In this document: piece after piece, positions 40,520-49,661 of the stretch
Layout of the letters: every line of letters begins with the position of its first letter
Position numbering within the stretch: position 1 is the stretch's first letter
NCBI RefSeq assembly: GCF_020990385.1
Contig: NZ_CP087598.1
Span: 1,098,001 to 1,162,000 of the forward strand
DNA length: 64,000 nucleotides
Direction of reading: 5' to 3'
Origin: Paracoccus sp. MA
GTDB lineage: Bacteria > Pseudomonadota > Alphaproteobacteria > Rhodobacterales > Rhodobacteraceae
Translations under genes and position numbers: made by a program
Notes under the pieces: generated by a model
The model's database searches: none
The model's input: only the letters and a program-made list of their open reading frames with translations
What the model was told of the DNA's origin: nothing

Positions 40520-40762
40520 ATGAGCGCAAATGGCACCCCCCCAGGTCTTCTGACCAATGAGCAAAAGCGCGGCTACTTGGCCGCGTTGGAGGCCGCATAT
40601 TACCGCGGCGTCGAATACGTCAGCTATGCCGGCGATCAGATCAAATACGTGTCCCGCGATGAAATGCGCCGGGCGATCGACGAGCTGCGGGCCGAGCTGG
40701 GCCTTCCGGGCCGCCAGCGTTTCCGCCCGCGCCCCCGGCGCATCGTGATGCGAGTGCGCTGA
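40520..40762 (+). CDS. Head-tail joining protein, gpW-like
   Basis: An 80-residue protein with LTNEQKRGYLAALEAAYYRG, a beta hairpin around YVSYAGDQIKYVS and a final helix DEMRRAIDELRAELG. This is the small helix-hairpin-helix layout of gpW-type connectors that sit between portal and tail. It lies just before resolvase and portal; its TGA overlaps the next ATG by one base. Confidence 0.72.
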   Translation: MSANGTPPGLLTNEQKRGYLAALEAAYYRGVEYVSYAGDQIKYVSRDEMRRAIDELRAELGLPGRQRFRPRPRRIVMRVR

Positions 40763-41262
40763 TGATCATCGCCGCTATTGACCCCGGCCTCAAAGGCGCC
40801 CTGGCGCTCGTCGATCTCGACGACATGTCTGTCATCGGGCTTGATGACATGCCCGTCGAGACCTTCATTGACGGTCGTGCCGTTCCCGATGGCCGCGCGG
40901 TCCATGACATTCTTTGTTCATGGAATCCCGGCCTGGTCGTTCTCGAGCATGTCGAGCCGCGGGGCGGTGAAGGCCGTGCATCGCTTTGGCGCTTCGCTGC
41001 AGGCTTCGGCTCCGTGATGACGGCCGCTCAGCTTTACTCCGGGCACGAGCGCCGGCTGACGCTAGTGCGCCCCGCGGTTTGGAAACCCGCGCTCGGCCTG
41101 TCGCAGGACAAACGCGAGAGCCTCAAAATGGCCCGCGACATTTTCCCGGATGCCGCCGACATGCTGAGCCGTGCGAAGGACGACGGCCGCGCGGAAGCAC
41201 TGCTACTCACTGAATATCACCGAAAATTCGTGGCGCCGCGGGCGTCTGTGGAGGTCTTCTGA
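40762..41262 (+). CDS. RuvC-like Holliday-junction resolvase
   Basis: A 166-residue RNase H-fold nuclease. Acidic catalytic positions are visible: D in IIAAIDPGLKGALAL, E in LVVLEHVEPRGG, and the D/E cluster in AKDDGRAEALLLTEYH, a common form of phage RuvC. It is encoded between gpW and portal with overlapping stop and start, so it is co-translated with head genes. It probably resolves branched DNA before packaging. Confidence 0.82.
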   Translation: MIIAAIDPGLKGALALVDLDDMSVIGLDDMPVETFIDGRAVPDGRAVHDILCSWNPGLVVLEHVEPRGGEGRASLWRFAAGFGSVMTAAQLYSGHERRLTLVRPAVWKPALGLSQDKRESLKMARDIFPDAADMLSRAKDDGRAEALLLTEYHRKFVAPRASVEVF

Positions 41263-41263
41263 C

Positions 41264-42745
41264 ATGGGCGTTTTCGATTTCCTGCGCAAAAAGAAGCCCG
41301 CCAAATCCCGCCGCGCCGGCCGTGGACTGTCCAGGCGTTACCTGCGCGCACCCACAATTCCGGGGACGGAGGGTGGCTGGAATCCGATCGGCGGTATGGA
41401 GCGGGCCTTTGGCGATCTGCCGAAAGTCCGCGCCCGCGCGCGCGATAACGCCATGAATACCCCCTACGGCGTCCGCGCTGTCCGGACGCTTACCGACCAT
41501 TCCGTGGGGTCCGGCATCCGGTATCGGGTGGCTGGCGATCCGGAATATCGCGCCGCCCTGAACGCCTGGGCGGGTTCGTCGGATTGCGATCATCGCGGCA
41601 CGCAGACGCTTTACGACTTGCAGGCGACTGCCGCCGAGACGCTTTTTTCGGGCGGCGATGTCCTGTGGGTTTTCCGGCATGTCGAGAATCCGGAAACCGG
41701 GCGCCTGGAGCTCACGATACAGATCATCGATCCGGAGCAGATCGACACCTGGGCCCCGGCCCGGCACCCCGGCAACGAGGTTCAGCAGGGCGTCGAAGTC
41801 GATCCGGATGGCCGGGTGGTCGGTTATCATGTGCGCGCGTCCATGGATAGCACGCTACCCGGAAACTGGGAGACAGAATTCATTCCGGCCAGCCGCTGCA
41901 TCTTGATGCTTGAGCGCCGCTATCCGGACCAGATCCGCGGAATCCCGCGCGGCGCCGCCGCGTTGGAGCGGCTGCACCAGGGCGACAGCCTTTTCGTCTC
42001 TGAGCTCGCGCGCGCCAGGACGCAGGCGGCCTTCGGGGTCTTCTTGAGAGTGCCGGAATCAGAGGACGGCGCAAAGGGACTCTTGGGTGAGATCGATCCG
42101 AATGAGGATTCAGATGACGCGGTCCCCGAGGTGCTGGTCCCCGGATCAGTCACCGTCTTGCCTCCGGGCTATGAGCCCACCATGGCCACACCGTCGCAAA
42201 GCGGCGGTTTTACTGATCACATCAGGAAAACGATCGAGGCGGTCGCCGTAGGCTACGGGGTGCTTTATTACCACATTTCCGGCGACGTGACCGGATTCAA
42301 TTACTCGTCCGGAAAACTCGGCGAGACCGACTTCCGGCGCAGTATCGATAGCCTGCGCGCTCATACCATCTATCCGGTCTTGCTCCGGATCGAGCGGGAA
42401 TTCCGGGACGTTTACGAGATCAACGAAATGCGGGACGTGGACGTCGCCGTCCGCATGGTCCCGCCCGCCCGGGAGTCGATGGAGCCCGCGAAGGAAATCG
42501 CGGCGGAGCTGTCCGAACTGGCCGCCGGCCTGCTTCCGCTGGAAGAGGCATGGCTTCGCCGGGGATACGATCCGGATGATATGTGGGCCGCGCTCAAAGA
42601 GCAGGGCCAGAAGTTGGCCGAGCTGTCCGCTTCCGGGATGCCATTGAAATTTGGCAGCCTGGATCTGACCGCCACGCTCATCGCCGCGCAGAACGCGGAG
42701 GACGATTCCGGGGCATCGTTGCCCGGAAATCCGGAACCCGACTGA
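41264..42745 (+). CDS. Phage portal protein, lambda gpB family
   Basis: A 493-residue dodecameric portal through which DNA enters the head. It starts MGVFDFLRKKKPAKS and contains the family segments NTPYGVRAVRTLTDHSVGSG, TLYDLQATAAETLFSGGDVL and VGYGVLYYHISGDVTGFNYS (each part of lambda-type portals). GGAGG precedes the ATG at 41,264. It is followed by the protease-capsid fusion. Confidence 0.92.
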   Translation: MGVFDFLRKKKPAKSRRAGRGLSRRYLRAPTIPGTEGGWNPIGGMERAFGDLPKVRARARDNAMNTPYGVRAVRTLTDHSVGSGIRYRVAGDPEYRAALNAWAGSSDCDHRGTQTLYDLQATAAETLFSGGDVLWVFRHVENPETGRLELTIQIIDPEQIDTWAPARHPGNEVQQGVEVDPDGRVVGYHVRASMDSTLPGNWETEFIPASRCILMLERRYPDQIRGIPRGAAALERLHQGDSLFVSELARARTQAAFGVFLRVPESEDGAKGLLGEIDPNEDSDDAVPEVLVPGSVTVLPPGYEPTMATPSQSGGFTDHIRKTIEAVAVGYGVLYYHISGDVTGFNYSSGKLGETDFRRSIDSLRAHTIYPVLLRIEREFRDVYEINEMRDVDVAVRMVPPARESMEPAKEIAAELSELAAGLLPLEEAWLRRGYDPDDMWAALKEQGQKLAELSASGMPLKFGSLDLTATLIAAQNAEDDSGASLPGNPEPD

Positions 42746-42819
42746 CCTCGCCGCGCACCGCGCCGCCCCTGATTCCGCCGCCTTATTATCACCCAAACAG
42801 CAACCCGGAAGACCTCCGC

Positions 42820-45024
42820 ATGAAAGCGAAACGTCCCAAAACGCAGACCCGGACCGCGCGCGCCGCTACGTCGTATGACGAGGATGCCGGCACGATCGAG
42901 GTCATCTATGCGACGGAGACCCCGGTCGACAGATACGGATATTTCGAGGTGCTCCGGGTCGACGATGCATCGATCGATGTCACCCGTCTGGATTCCGGAT
43001 CCGTCAATTTTCTGATCCAGCACGACGCATGGGGGCCGCTTCCGATCGGGACCGTCGTTGCGCATCGCATTGAGGATGGTCGCGCATATGCGACGATCCG
43101 GCTGAGCGTCGACCCCAAGCATTCCGGAATCGTCGAGGACCTGAAGGCCGGAGTCCTGCGCTCGGTCAGCGTCGGCTACGCGATCCAGGAGGCCAGCGAG
43201 GCCGTCGATGACGACGGAATCGTCACTCAGACGGTCACGCGCTGGCAGCCGGCCGAGATTTCATTGGTTTCAGTTCCGGCAGACCCGCACGCGCGGGTCC
43301 GCTCCACCCCCGCCGACAAGATGTCCCGGCGGACTACCACCCAGCCCGCCGACAAGAAAGGCAAATCCATGAAAAACAAACGCAATCTGAAGGCCAAGAC
43401 CGCCCCGAAGACGGTCCGCAGCCGCAAATTCCGCAACGCGGTCGAGGCCGCTGTGGATGCCGTGGCCGCCGAGGTTGAGGAAGATCTGACCGAGGAGCAG
43501 CTCGCCGCGATCGAAACTGCGGTCGTCGAAGCCGCTGAGGTGGTCGCGGAGGACGCTGCGGAGATCGCCGTCGAGGAGATCGAGGACGAGATCAGCGGCG
43601 AAGCTGCCCGCGGTCGCGGCCGCGGCAAGGGTCGTGCTCGTGCCGGTCGTGCCGATGGCGACGAGGAGCTGGTCCCGGCCGCCGAGGTCGACGCCATCGT
43701 CACCGAAGCCGTCGCTGAAGCCGTTGCCGATGTCGTGTCGGATGAAGAGGCTCGCGCCGATGGCGATGAGGAGGAGCTGACCCCGGAGGAGCAGGCCGCA
43801 GCGGATGCTGAGGATGAGGAGGAAACCCGGAAAAAATCCGCGCGCTCCGCGACTCTCACCCGCATCGCTCGTCGTCATGGCCTCGATGCCCGCGCTCTCC
43901 AGTCCGCCGTCCGGACCGCCCTGGTCCAGCGCTCGCCCGGCCGCATCGGCTCTGGCGCCCGCATCATCCGGGATGAGCGCGAGACCACGCAGCGCCAGGC
44001 CGAGGCCGCGGTGTTCGGACTGCTGTCCGGAACTCCGGGCGCCGACAAGGACGCTGGCGCCCTGCGCGGCCTGCGGATGATCGACCTTGCCCGCCGCTCG
44101 CTCGGCTCGACCGCCCGCGGCCGTTCGGATCGCGAAGTGCTCTCGATGGTGCTGCGTTCCGGTTCGCACTCCAGCTCCGACTTCTCGTTCACCTCCGCGG
44201 CTAGCGTGGCGATCGAGCGTCGCGTTCGCGAAATTTTCGCATCGCTCGAAATGCCGCTGCAGCCTCTGATCCACGAAACGTTGGTCTCCGATTTCCGGCC
44301 TGTGGATACCTACTCGATCGGCGGATTCCCCGAGCTGAAGGAAACCGTGGAAGGCGCGGAATACGAAGCGGGCAGCGTTGTCACGGATGCCGGCTCGTTC
44401 AGGATCGCCAAGTTCGGCAGGGTCCTGCGCCTGACTTTCGAAGCGCTGATCAACGACGACTTGCGCCTCCTGGACACCGCAATCCGCGGCGCCGCGGCGA
44501 AGGGCATCACGCTGCGCAACAAGAAGGTTCGCGAAGCTTTCGGGGCGAAACTTGCCGACAACAAGCCGCTCTTCCATGCTTCCCGCGGCAACCTGATCAA
44601 CGATCAGCTCACCGTCGAGGGGCTTTCGAAGGCCCGCACCGCGCTCCGCAAAGTCCGCGATCTGGATGGCGAGCCGATGAACTTGACTCCGAAATACGTT
44701 GTCGTTGGTCCGGATCTGGAGACCGAGGCGCAGCAGCTCATCAGCCCGATCATGGCCGCCGTGACTGGTGCCGTGAACCCGTTCGCGAGCTCGCTTGAGC
44801 TCATCGTGGACCCGTTCCTTGAGGGCGAAGAGTGGATGGTCGCCGCCGATCCGAATTACGGCGACGCAATCGAGCTGGCCGATCTGCGCGGCTATGAGGG
44901 GGTCCGTGTGGAAGAAATTCCGGATCACCTGGTCGACGGCCTCAGCTACCGGGCTCGCACCTTTGCGGGCGCCCACCCGACCGGCTGGCGCGGCTTCGTG
45001 AAGTCGACCGGCACCGGCGCGTAA
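42820..45024 (+). CDS. Prohead protease-scaffold-major capsid fusion protein
   Basis: 734 residues in one frame. Residues ~20-165 form an HK97-type (U35) prohead protease, with the catalytic His in LIQHDAWGPLPIG and Ser in GVLRSVSVGY. Residues ~185-335 are a very acidic, Ala/Glu-rich, partly Arg-Gly-rich scaffold-like helix region. Residues ~340-734 are the major capsid domain (IERRVREIFASLEMPLQPL, FEALINDDLRLLDTAIRG, VVVGPDLETEAQQL). An internal ATG at 43,369 with GAAAGG upstream could yield scaffold-capsid alone, as in nested head genes of lambda. No separate capsid gene follows. Confidence 0.87.
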   Translation: MKAKRPKTQTRTARAATSYDEDAGTIEVIYATETPVDRYGYFEVLRVDDASIDVTRLDSGSVNFLIQHDAWGPLPIGTVVAHRIEDGRAYATIRLSVDPKHSGIVEDLKAGVLRSVSVGYAIQEASEAVDDDGIVTQTVTRWQPAEISLVSVPADPHARVRSTPADKMSRRTTTQPADKKGKSMKNKRNLKAKTAPKTVRSRKFRNAVEAAVDAVAAEVEEDLTEEQLAAIETAVVEAAEVVAEDAAEIAVEEIEDEISGEAARGRGRGKGRARAGRADGDEELVPAAEVDAIVTEAVAEAVADVVSDEEARADGDEEELTPEEQAAADAEDEEETRKKSARSATLTRIARRHGLDARALQSAVRTALVQRSPGRIGSGARIIRDERETTQRQAEAAVFGLLSGTPGADKDAGALRGLRMIDLARRSLGSTARGRSDREVLSMVLRSGSHSSSDFSFTSAASVAIERRVREIFASLEMPLQPLIHETLVSDFRPVDTYSIGGFPELKETVEGAEYEAGSVVTDAGSFRIAKFGRVLRLTFEALINDDLRLLDTAIRGAAAKGITLRNKKVREAFGAKLADNKPLFHASRGNLINDQLTVEGLSKARTALRKVRDLDGEPMNLTPKYVVVGPDLETEAQQLISPIMAAVTGAVNPFASSLELIVDPFLEGEEWMVAADPNYGDAIELADLRGYEGVRVEEIPDHLVDGLSYRARTFAGAHPTGWRGFVKSTGTGA

Positions 45025-45105
45025 CGAACCCGGAATTCCGGATCCCGAGCAACTCGGGGTCCGGACCTTCATCCTGAATCCCCCGAAATATCCGGAGAAA
45101 TCCCC

Positions 45106-45450
45106 ATGAAACATTATGTGCAGGCTGGCAGTGTGATCACCATCACCGCGCCCCGCGATGTCGAGAGCGGCGAGCTGGTCGCGATCGGTGCCCTCGTCGG
45201 TTACACGCAGACCGCCGCGCTCGAAGGCGAGTCTGTCGCGATCGTTACGGATGGCGTCTATGCCGTCTCCGTCGCCGCTGAGGCCGACGTTGCCGTTGGC
45301 GATGTGATCTATCTCGACGGTCAGACCCTGACCACCGCCGCTGATGACGGCGAGGAGGCCCCGACCGCTTATCCGCGCGTGGGTATCGCTGTGACCGCCG
45401 GCGTTACCGACGGCGCACTGGCCGGCGTCAACGTCAAGCTGGGCGCCTGA
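45106..45450 (+). CDS. Capsid decoration protein, DUF2190-like
   Basis: A 114-residue beta-rich protein starting MKHYVQAGSVITITAPRDVE, with VESGELVAIGALVGYTQTAA and the C-terminal VGIAVTAGVTDGALAGVNV. This is the usual form of DUF2190 capsid-cement proteins that stabilise expanded heads. It is directly downstream of the capsid fusion. Its leader TCCGGAGAAATCCCC provides GGAG. Confidence 0.8.
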   Translation: MKHYVQAGSVITITAPRDVESGELVAIGALVGYTQTAALEGESVAIVTDGVYAVSVAAEADVAVGDVIYLDGQTLTTAADDGEEAPTAYPRVGIAVTAGVTDGALAGVNVKLGA

Positions 45451-45529
45451 TCCGGAGTCCGATCCCCACGCCCTTAGCCTGTCCGGATTCCGGGCAGGCA
45501 ACCACCAGCCCGCATCCGGAGACAGCCCC

Positions 45530-45844
45530 ATGAAACGCTACAAGGCCGCCCAGACTCTCAATATGGAGCCCTTGCCGATCGTCTCGCTCGATTGGGCATC
45601 CGGAACGCGCATCGCGGCTGAGGCCGGGATCGCCACTGCATCCGGAAGCCTTCCCGCGGGGGCCTACATGATCACCGCTACGGCGCCGATCATGCTGCGC
45701 GGCGACGGCCAGGCGGCAGGTCAGATGGCCGGGTCGATCTATATCGCGGCGGGGCTGCCGGTGCATTTGATGCTGCTCGATGGGCCGGTGTCCGTCTATC
45801 CGGTCGATTCCGCGGCGGACGTCTATGTTGTGCCGTTGAGCTGA
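45530..45844 (+). CDS. Head or neck protein, unknown
   Basis: A 104-residue beta-rich protein (LPIVSLDWASGTRIAAEAG, ITATAPIMLRGDGQ, SVYPVDSAADVYVVPLS). It is located between the decoration and fibre-like genes and may be another surface or neck protein. TCCGGAGACAGCCCC precedes the ATG. Confidence 0.65.
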   Translation: MKRYKAAQTLNMEPLPIVSLDWASGTRIAAEAGIATASGSLPAGAYMITATAPIMLRGDGQAAGQMAGSIYIAAGLPVHLMLLDGPVSVYPVDSAADVYVVPLS

Positions 45845-45848
45845 TCCG

Positions 45849-46289
45849 ATGCTTGTCCGCCCCACCACGCTCCTGGGAATCTTGCTCAGCACCGCCGCAC
45901 CCGCGCCGGTTGGCGGCCCCGCGCAGTTCCGGATGGCCGCGCTCGACGCCGTGGCCGCCCAGGCATCCGGAGCGCCGAGGGTTCGGATTGCCGGATCTCG
46001 GATCGTCGCCCAGCAGGGCGTCAGGGCCACCAGAGCCCGGCCGTCCATCGCGTTTACCCGCGAGATCGGAGCGGAAAAAGCGGTCTTCCGCTCCGCGCGG
46101 ACTGAGGCCGTCGCTCGCGTCGCGGGCGGCCCGACGACAATCGGCACGGTCGGCGTTGACCGCCTGCACCGCATCGAGACCGGCGCCGCGCAGCCGAATG
46201 TCGCTCAAGTCCACGCTGTGGCGAGCCGTCGGACTGGCTCTCACGTCACACGCTACGCGGCTCTGAGCTGCGTCACTCAGTCGATATAA
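45849..46289 (+). CDS. Head or neck protein, unknown
   Basis: A 146-residue protein, Ala/Arg/Val-rich, with a hydrophobic N-terminus (LLGILLSTAAPAPVG). It starts 4 bases after the previous gene. A second frame, 45,853-46,266, is also open but has no suitable start context, so this frame is preferred. No family recognised. Confidence 0.5.
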   Translation: MLVRPTTLLGILLSTAAPAPVGGPAQFRMAALDAVAAQASGAPRVRIAGSRIVAQQGVRATRARPSIAFTREIGAEKAVFRSARTEAVARVAGGPTTIGTVGVDRLHRIETGAAQPNVAQVHAVASRRTGSHVTRYAALSCVTQSI

Positions 46290-46306
46290 ATCGGAGACTA
46301 TCTCAG

Positions 46307-47380
46307 ATGCCCGACATCACCTTTTATGACGGCCTCCACGACTATGCAGCGGACACAGATATGTCTGCGCGCTGGTCCCTCCCCGCTTCTGCCGGCCGCA
46401 TCGCGATGACCACCCTTGGCCGCGCGAGCGGTCCGTCTTTCCGTCCCGGGCTTGGCAGCGGGATGGCGGCCATTGCCTCGATCCTGCCAGAGTCCACCCA
46501 GAAATTCGGAGTCCAGTTCCGGATTCGCGGGACCTCCGTCGGCAATACGCCCGCATTTTTTGCCGCCGGATCGCTCGCCAGGGCGGCGGTTTATCGCGAT
46601 GTCAACGGGACGTTTTCCGCCGGTTCGTATTTCAAAGGCACTGATGTTGCTGACCTTTTGTCGCTCCGTTTGTCTTCCGGCCGGCAGGTCGAGCTGTGTC
46701 ACGCGGTGCAGACTGACGGCACCGCATCGGCGCTGATGTCGACGCTTGTCGTCGGCACTAGCGCGACGGCTCTCACGACCTCATCGCAGCTCTACCACGT
46801 CGAGTTGGTCGCCGATCTGTCGACCGCGGACGCGCGGATCCTGCTTTATATCGACGGTCAGCTCGAGATCGACGCGACGATCAACCGCGATCGCGTGGCG
46901 CCGGTAGCCGGTCAGTCCGTCGACAGGATCGAGTATTTTGCATTCTCGGGGACTCACACGACAGCCGCATCGAACCCCAGCTTTTCCGACGTGATCGCAT
47001 ATTCATATTCGCCGGAAGAAGCCCTGGCGGGGATGGGGCCGCTGGCCGTCGATACCGTCTACCCCGCTGGACTCGGCAATCCGTCGGGCACCGGGGTGAC
47101 CGTCGCGTCCGGATCAAGCGTCATCCGCGACATCGATTCCGGTGCGGTGACGACCGGCGAAGTTTACGCTGCGAGGTTGACGCTGCGGACGACGCAGGGC
47201 CAAGTCGACACGCCTTACCGCGCCCGACTGGGACTGATCGACGGGGAATCGGAGATCGCTCACATCGACACCGATCGCGTCGAGACCGCTTCGCCCGTGA
47301 TCCGCTCTGTCGACATCAGCGACCTGGCGACGACCGTCGAAGCGATGCTGGGCATGCAGCTCAACATCGAGGCGCTCTGA
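46307..47380 (+). CDS. Virion protein with concanavalin/LamG-like fold
   Basis: A 357-residue protein. The middle shows VELVADLSTADARILLYIDG and SVDRIEYFAFSG, the beta-strand pattern of LamG/concanavalin-like jelly rolls that bind carbohydrate. The C-terminal part has long beta strands (VTVASGSSVIRDIDSGAVTT). It probably decorates the head or collar. Its TGA overlaps the next ATG by one base. Confidence 0.6.
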   Translation: MPDITFYDGLHDYAADTDMSARWSLPASAGRIAMTTLGRASGPSFRPGLGSGMAAIASILPESTQKFGVQFRIRGTSVGNTPAFFAAGSLARAAVYRDVNGTFSAGSYFKGTDVADLLSLRLSSGRQVELCHAVQTDGTASALMSTLVVGTSATALTTSSQLYHVELVADLSTADARILLYIDGQLEIDATINRDRVAPVAGQSVDRIEYFAFSGTHTTAASNPSFSDVIAYSYSPEEALAGMGPLAVDTVYPAGLGNPSGTGVTVASGSSVIRDIDSGAVTTGEVYAARLTLRTTQGQVDTPYRARLGLIDGESEIAHIDTDRVETASPVIRSVDISDLATTVEAMLGMQLNIEAL

Positions 47381-47727
47381 TGACCCAGCCGCCGTTTGAC
47401 GAAATGTTTGCGCACATGTCCGGAATCTTCGCGGAAATCTGGGGCGCGCCGCGCGCGCTCCGGCTCACCGATGGGCGCGAGGTCACCGTTCCGGGCATCT
47501 GGCGGCCGGACCACGTCGAACAGCAGATCGGGGACTATGTCTCGCAGCGCGACGCCTGGCCGCGTCTCGATCTGCGGCGGCAAGATCTGATAGCCGCCGG
47601 GGTCACTGATCCGGAATCCGACTTGCATGATGCGATTGTCGAGATCGACGGCAAAACGCGACGCCTGGTAGAAATCCGCGATGACGGGCGCGCTATGGTC
47701 AAATGTCGCTGCGCGCTGGATGACTGA
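47380..47727 (+). CDS. Head-tail adaptor, FII-like
   Basis: A 115-residue protein starting PPFDEMFAHMSGIFAEIWG, with RLTDGREVTVPGIW and a C-terminal DAIVEIDGKTRRLVEIRDDG. The N-terminal helix followed by a small beta barrel matches gpFII-type attachment proteins found just before the tail terminator. Confidence 0.6.
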   Translation: MTQPPFDEMFAHMSGIFAEIWGAPRALRLTDGREVTVPGIWRPDHVEQQIGDYVSQRDAWPRLDLRRQDLIAAGVTDPESDLHDAIVEIDGKTRRLVEIRDDGRAMVKCRCALDD

Positions 47728-47733
47728 TCAATC

Positions 47734-47775
47734 GGGGGCTCTGCCCCCACACCCCCGGATTCTTCAAAAGCTGAA
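47734..47775 (+). repeat. Single-hairpin GGATTCTT element (prophage copy)
   Basis: GGGGGC-TCT-GCCCCC hairpin, then ACACCCCCGGATTCTT and AAAAGCTGAAGC. It is close in form to the chromosomal element at 6,464. It lies 7 bases after the FII-like gene. Confidence 0.55.
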
Positions 47776-47820
47776 GCTTTTCCGCAGGCGCTGACACCTC
47801 CACTTTCTCACCACCCCCCT

Positions 47821-47897
47821 AAAAAACTCCACCCTCTTTTTTCTCCATGAATCCTGGCCCGCGAGGGCCATCTCAAGTGCCGGCCTCGGCCAGCTCT
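47821..47897 (-). repeat. Twin-hairpin element, copy B
   Basis: On the minus strand: CAGAGCTGGCCGAGGCCGGC, then TTGAGATGGCCCTCGCGGGC, then AGGATTC and a GGAGAAAAAAGAGGG tail. It is the closest match to copy C at 60,375, here in antisense orientation to the tail genes. Confidence 0.7.
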
Positions 47898-47951
47898 GAA
47901 AGCGCGCCGCGCACCGCGCCGCCTGGTCGCGCGCCTTGATAGTATGCCCCC

Positions 47952-48380
47952 ATGACACACCCGCGCACCGAAATAAAAAATAATATCAAGGCGTTGCTCG
48001 ATCCGATCGGGCCGCCGGTCTATGTCTCTCGCGCGCGGGATCTCCGGAAGGGCGAGGATGAGGCGATCATCATCTATGCGCCACAAGAGACGCTGCGCCG
48101 CGGGCCGGGCACCGGCGAGATGCGACCCGGAATGCCGGTTTTTCGCGCCACTACCATCGAGATTCTGGTGCTGACCCGCAAGCCCGGAGACGGACAGGAG
48201 GCGGCGGAGCGCGGGGACGAGCTGGCCAGGGCGATCGAGCTGGCTCTGAACGATGGCGCTCCGGCGCTGGCCCCCACCGCCGCATCCCAGGCATTTTCCG
48301 AGGCTGAGCAAACGCAGTGCCTCACCGCCATCACCTACGTCATCGATCACATCGACAGCATGAAAGGCTCCGCCGCATGA
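47952..48380 (+). CDS. Tail terminator protein, gpU-like
   Basis: A 142-residue protein (TEIKNNIKALLDPIGPPVYVSRARDLRKGEDEAIIIY in part; later RATTIEILVLTRKPG and GDELARAIELAL). This is the fold and position of gpU-type terminators that cap the tail tube. A 224-base spacer with repeats precedes it. Its stop overlaps the tail tube ATG (ATGA). Confidence 0.75.
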   Translation: MTHPRTEIKNNIKALLDPIGPPVYVSRARDLRKGEDEAIIIYAPQETLRRGPGTGEMRPGMPVFRATTIEILVLTRKPGDGQEAAERGDELARAIELALNDGAPALAPTAASQAFSEAEQTQCLTAITYVIDHIDSMKGSAA

Positions 48381-49117
48381 GCACGATTCTTACCCCGCTT
48401 GACGGCCTTTACACGATCGGCAAGGGCGTCGCGCATTTTCGCCCCCGCGATAGCGTTTCTGGGCTGTTTTTCCGACTCGGCGACATGGACAATCTCGACA
48501 TCAACGTCGAAGTGACCGAGACTGAGCGATATTCAAACGAATACAGCGTTAAAACGCTGTCCAAAAAGCTCATCGATCAGATCAAGGTCACCGTCACGAT
48601 GGGCCTGGCGCAGCTGTCAGACCTTGCCCGCGCCGCTGCGGTGATGGGCAAGTCGGAGACTTATTCGCAGGAGGCTGAGACCGGCAAAACCCTGTCCGTC
48701 TCCGAGCCCGGAATCTACAAGCTCGACGGATACGGCATCCGGAACCTCGATGTGGATAAGTCCGGGGTTCCGGCAGTGGAGGGCGTCGACTACAAAGTCG
48801 ACCCGGCTTCAGGGTTTTTCGAGGCACTGACGTCCGGCCTGGAGCTCACCTACGACATCCCGGAAATCTCGGATCGCTGGGCGACTGGCATCGCATCCGG
48901 AACCGGCATCCGGGGCACCTTGATCTATCGCGGCACGAACGCTGAGGGGGTCCGCGTCTTGGTCGTGCTGCATGATGTCGAGCTGCGCCCGTCCGGCGCT
49001 CGGTCCTACATCTCGGCATCCGATATCCAGATCGTGAACTTGACCGGCACCGCGTATCCGGTCGGCGATGAGACCCACCCGATCGGCTACGAGATGCTGC
49101 TCGACGACGAAGCCTGA
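48377..49117 (+). CDS. Major tail tube protein, gpV-like
   Basis: A 246-residue protein starting MSTILTPLDGLYTIGKGVAH, with RLGDMDNLDINVEVTETERY and a C-terminal SASDIQIVNLTGTAYPVGDE. The length, position between tail terminator and tail chaperone and the beta-rich form fit a tail tube subunit. ATGA overlap with the preceding gene. Confidence 0.8.
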   Translation: MSTILTPLDGLYTIGKGVAHFRPRDSVSGLFFRLGDMDNLDINVEVTETERYSNEYSVKTLSKKLIDQIKVTVTMGLAQLSDLARAAAVMGKSETYSQEAETGKTLSVSEPGIYKLDGYGIRNLDVDKSGVPAVEGVDYKVDPASGFFEALTSGLELTYDIPEISDRWATGIASGTGIRGTLIYRGTNAEGVRVLVVLHDVELRPSGARSYISASDIQIVNLTGTAYPVGDETHPIGYEMLLDDEA

Positions 49118-49184
49118 TCCGTAACCAGCGGCCCCGCCTTCCGGGGCCGCGCCGCCACCCCCATTCCGGATCCGGAGTCACATT

Positions 49185-49661
49185 ATGTCCGACATCGTCT
49201 CTCTTCTCGACATCGCCCCGCTGGAATTCCACGCGGAGCTGAGCGTCGGCAAGGTCCGCGTCTATCGCCTCGGCGCGGGCGACATCGCCCAGATGTTTTT
49301 GATCTTTCCGGGAATCCGGGCGATTTTCAGTGATAGGCCGGCCGGCCCGGGCGAGATGGTTCGGCTTGCTCAGGAGCTTCCGGACGCGATACCGTATCTG
49401 GTTTCCTATGCCTGCGGCCTTCGCGGACCGGACGGAATCGCCGCGGCCAGAAATCTCCCCGCCGCAGATCAGATGATCGTCATCGAAAAAGTTAAGGAAA
49501 TTTCTCTGCCCGAGGGTGGTCGGGATTTTTTCGCCGCGGCGGAGCGCCTGCTGCCGCAGCAGGCCGAGCCAGGCGCGGGAACGAAGAGCCGGAAGAGCCC
49601 GGCGAAGCCGGCCGCGCCGGTTCCGGACGTCGCCGACATGGCGGATTTGATGCGACCCTAG
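49185..49661 (+). CDS. Tail assembly chaperone, gpG-like
   Basis: A 158-residue protein with LLDIAPLEFHAELSVGKVRV and AGDIAQMFLIFPGIRAIFSD, the form of proteins encoded just before the tape measure. The zero-frame product ends in a Lys/Pro-rich tail at 49,661. A canonical slippery site at 49,526-49,532 can divert ribosomes to the -1 frame. Confidence 0.82.
   Translation: MSDIVSLLDIAPLEFHAELSVGKVRVYRLGAGDIAQMFLIFPGIRAIFSDRPAGPGEMVRLAQELPDAIPYLVSYACGLRGPDGIAAARNLPAADQMIVIEKVKEISLPEGGRDFFAAAERLLPQQAEPGAGTKSRKSPAKPAAPVPDVADMADLMRP
49526..49532 (+). promoter_or_regulatory. -1 ribosomal frameshift site (U UUU UUC)
   Basis: T TTT TTC in the correct phase of the gpG-like frame (codons GAT TTT TTC). 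The -1 frame is open from here to the TGA at 49,864. Confidence 0.75.

Noticed and set aside
43270..45531. 753-codon minus-strand frame antisense to the capsid fusion
   Set aside because: It spans the capsid and decoration genes; no start signal or domain.
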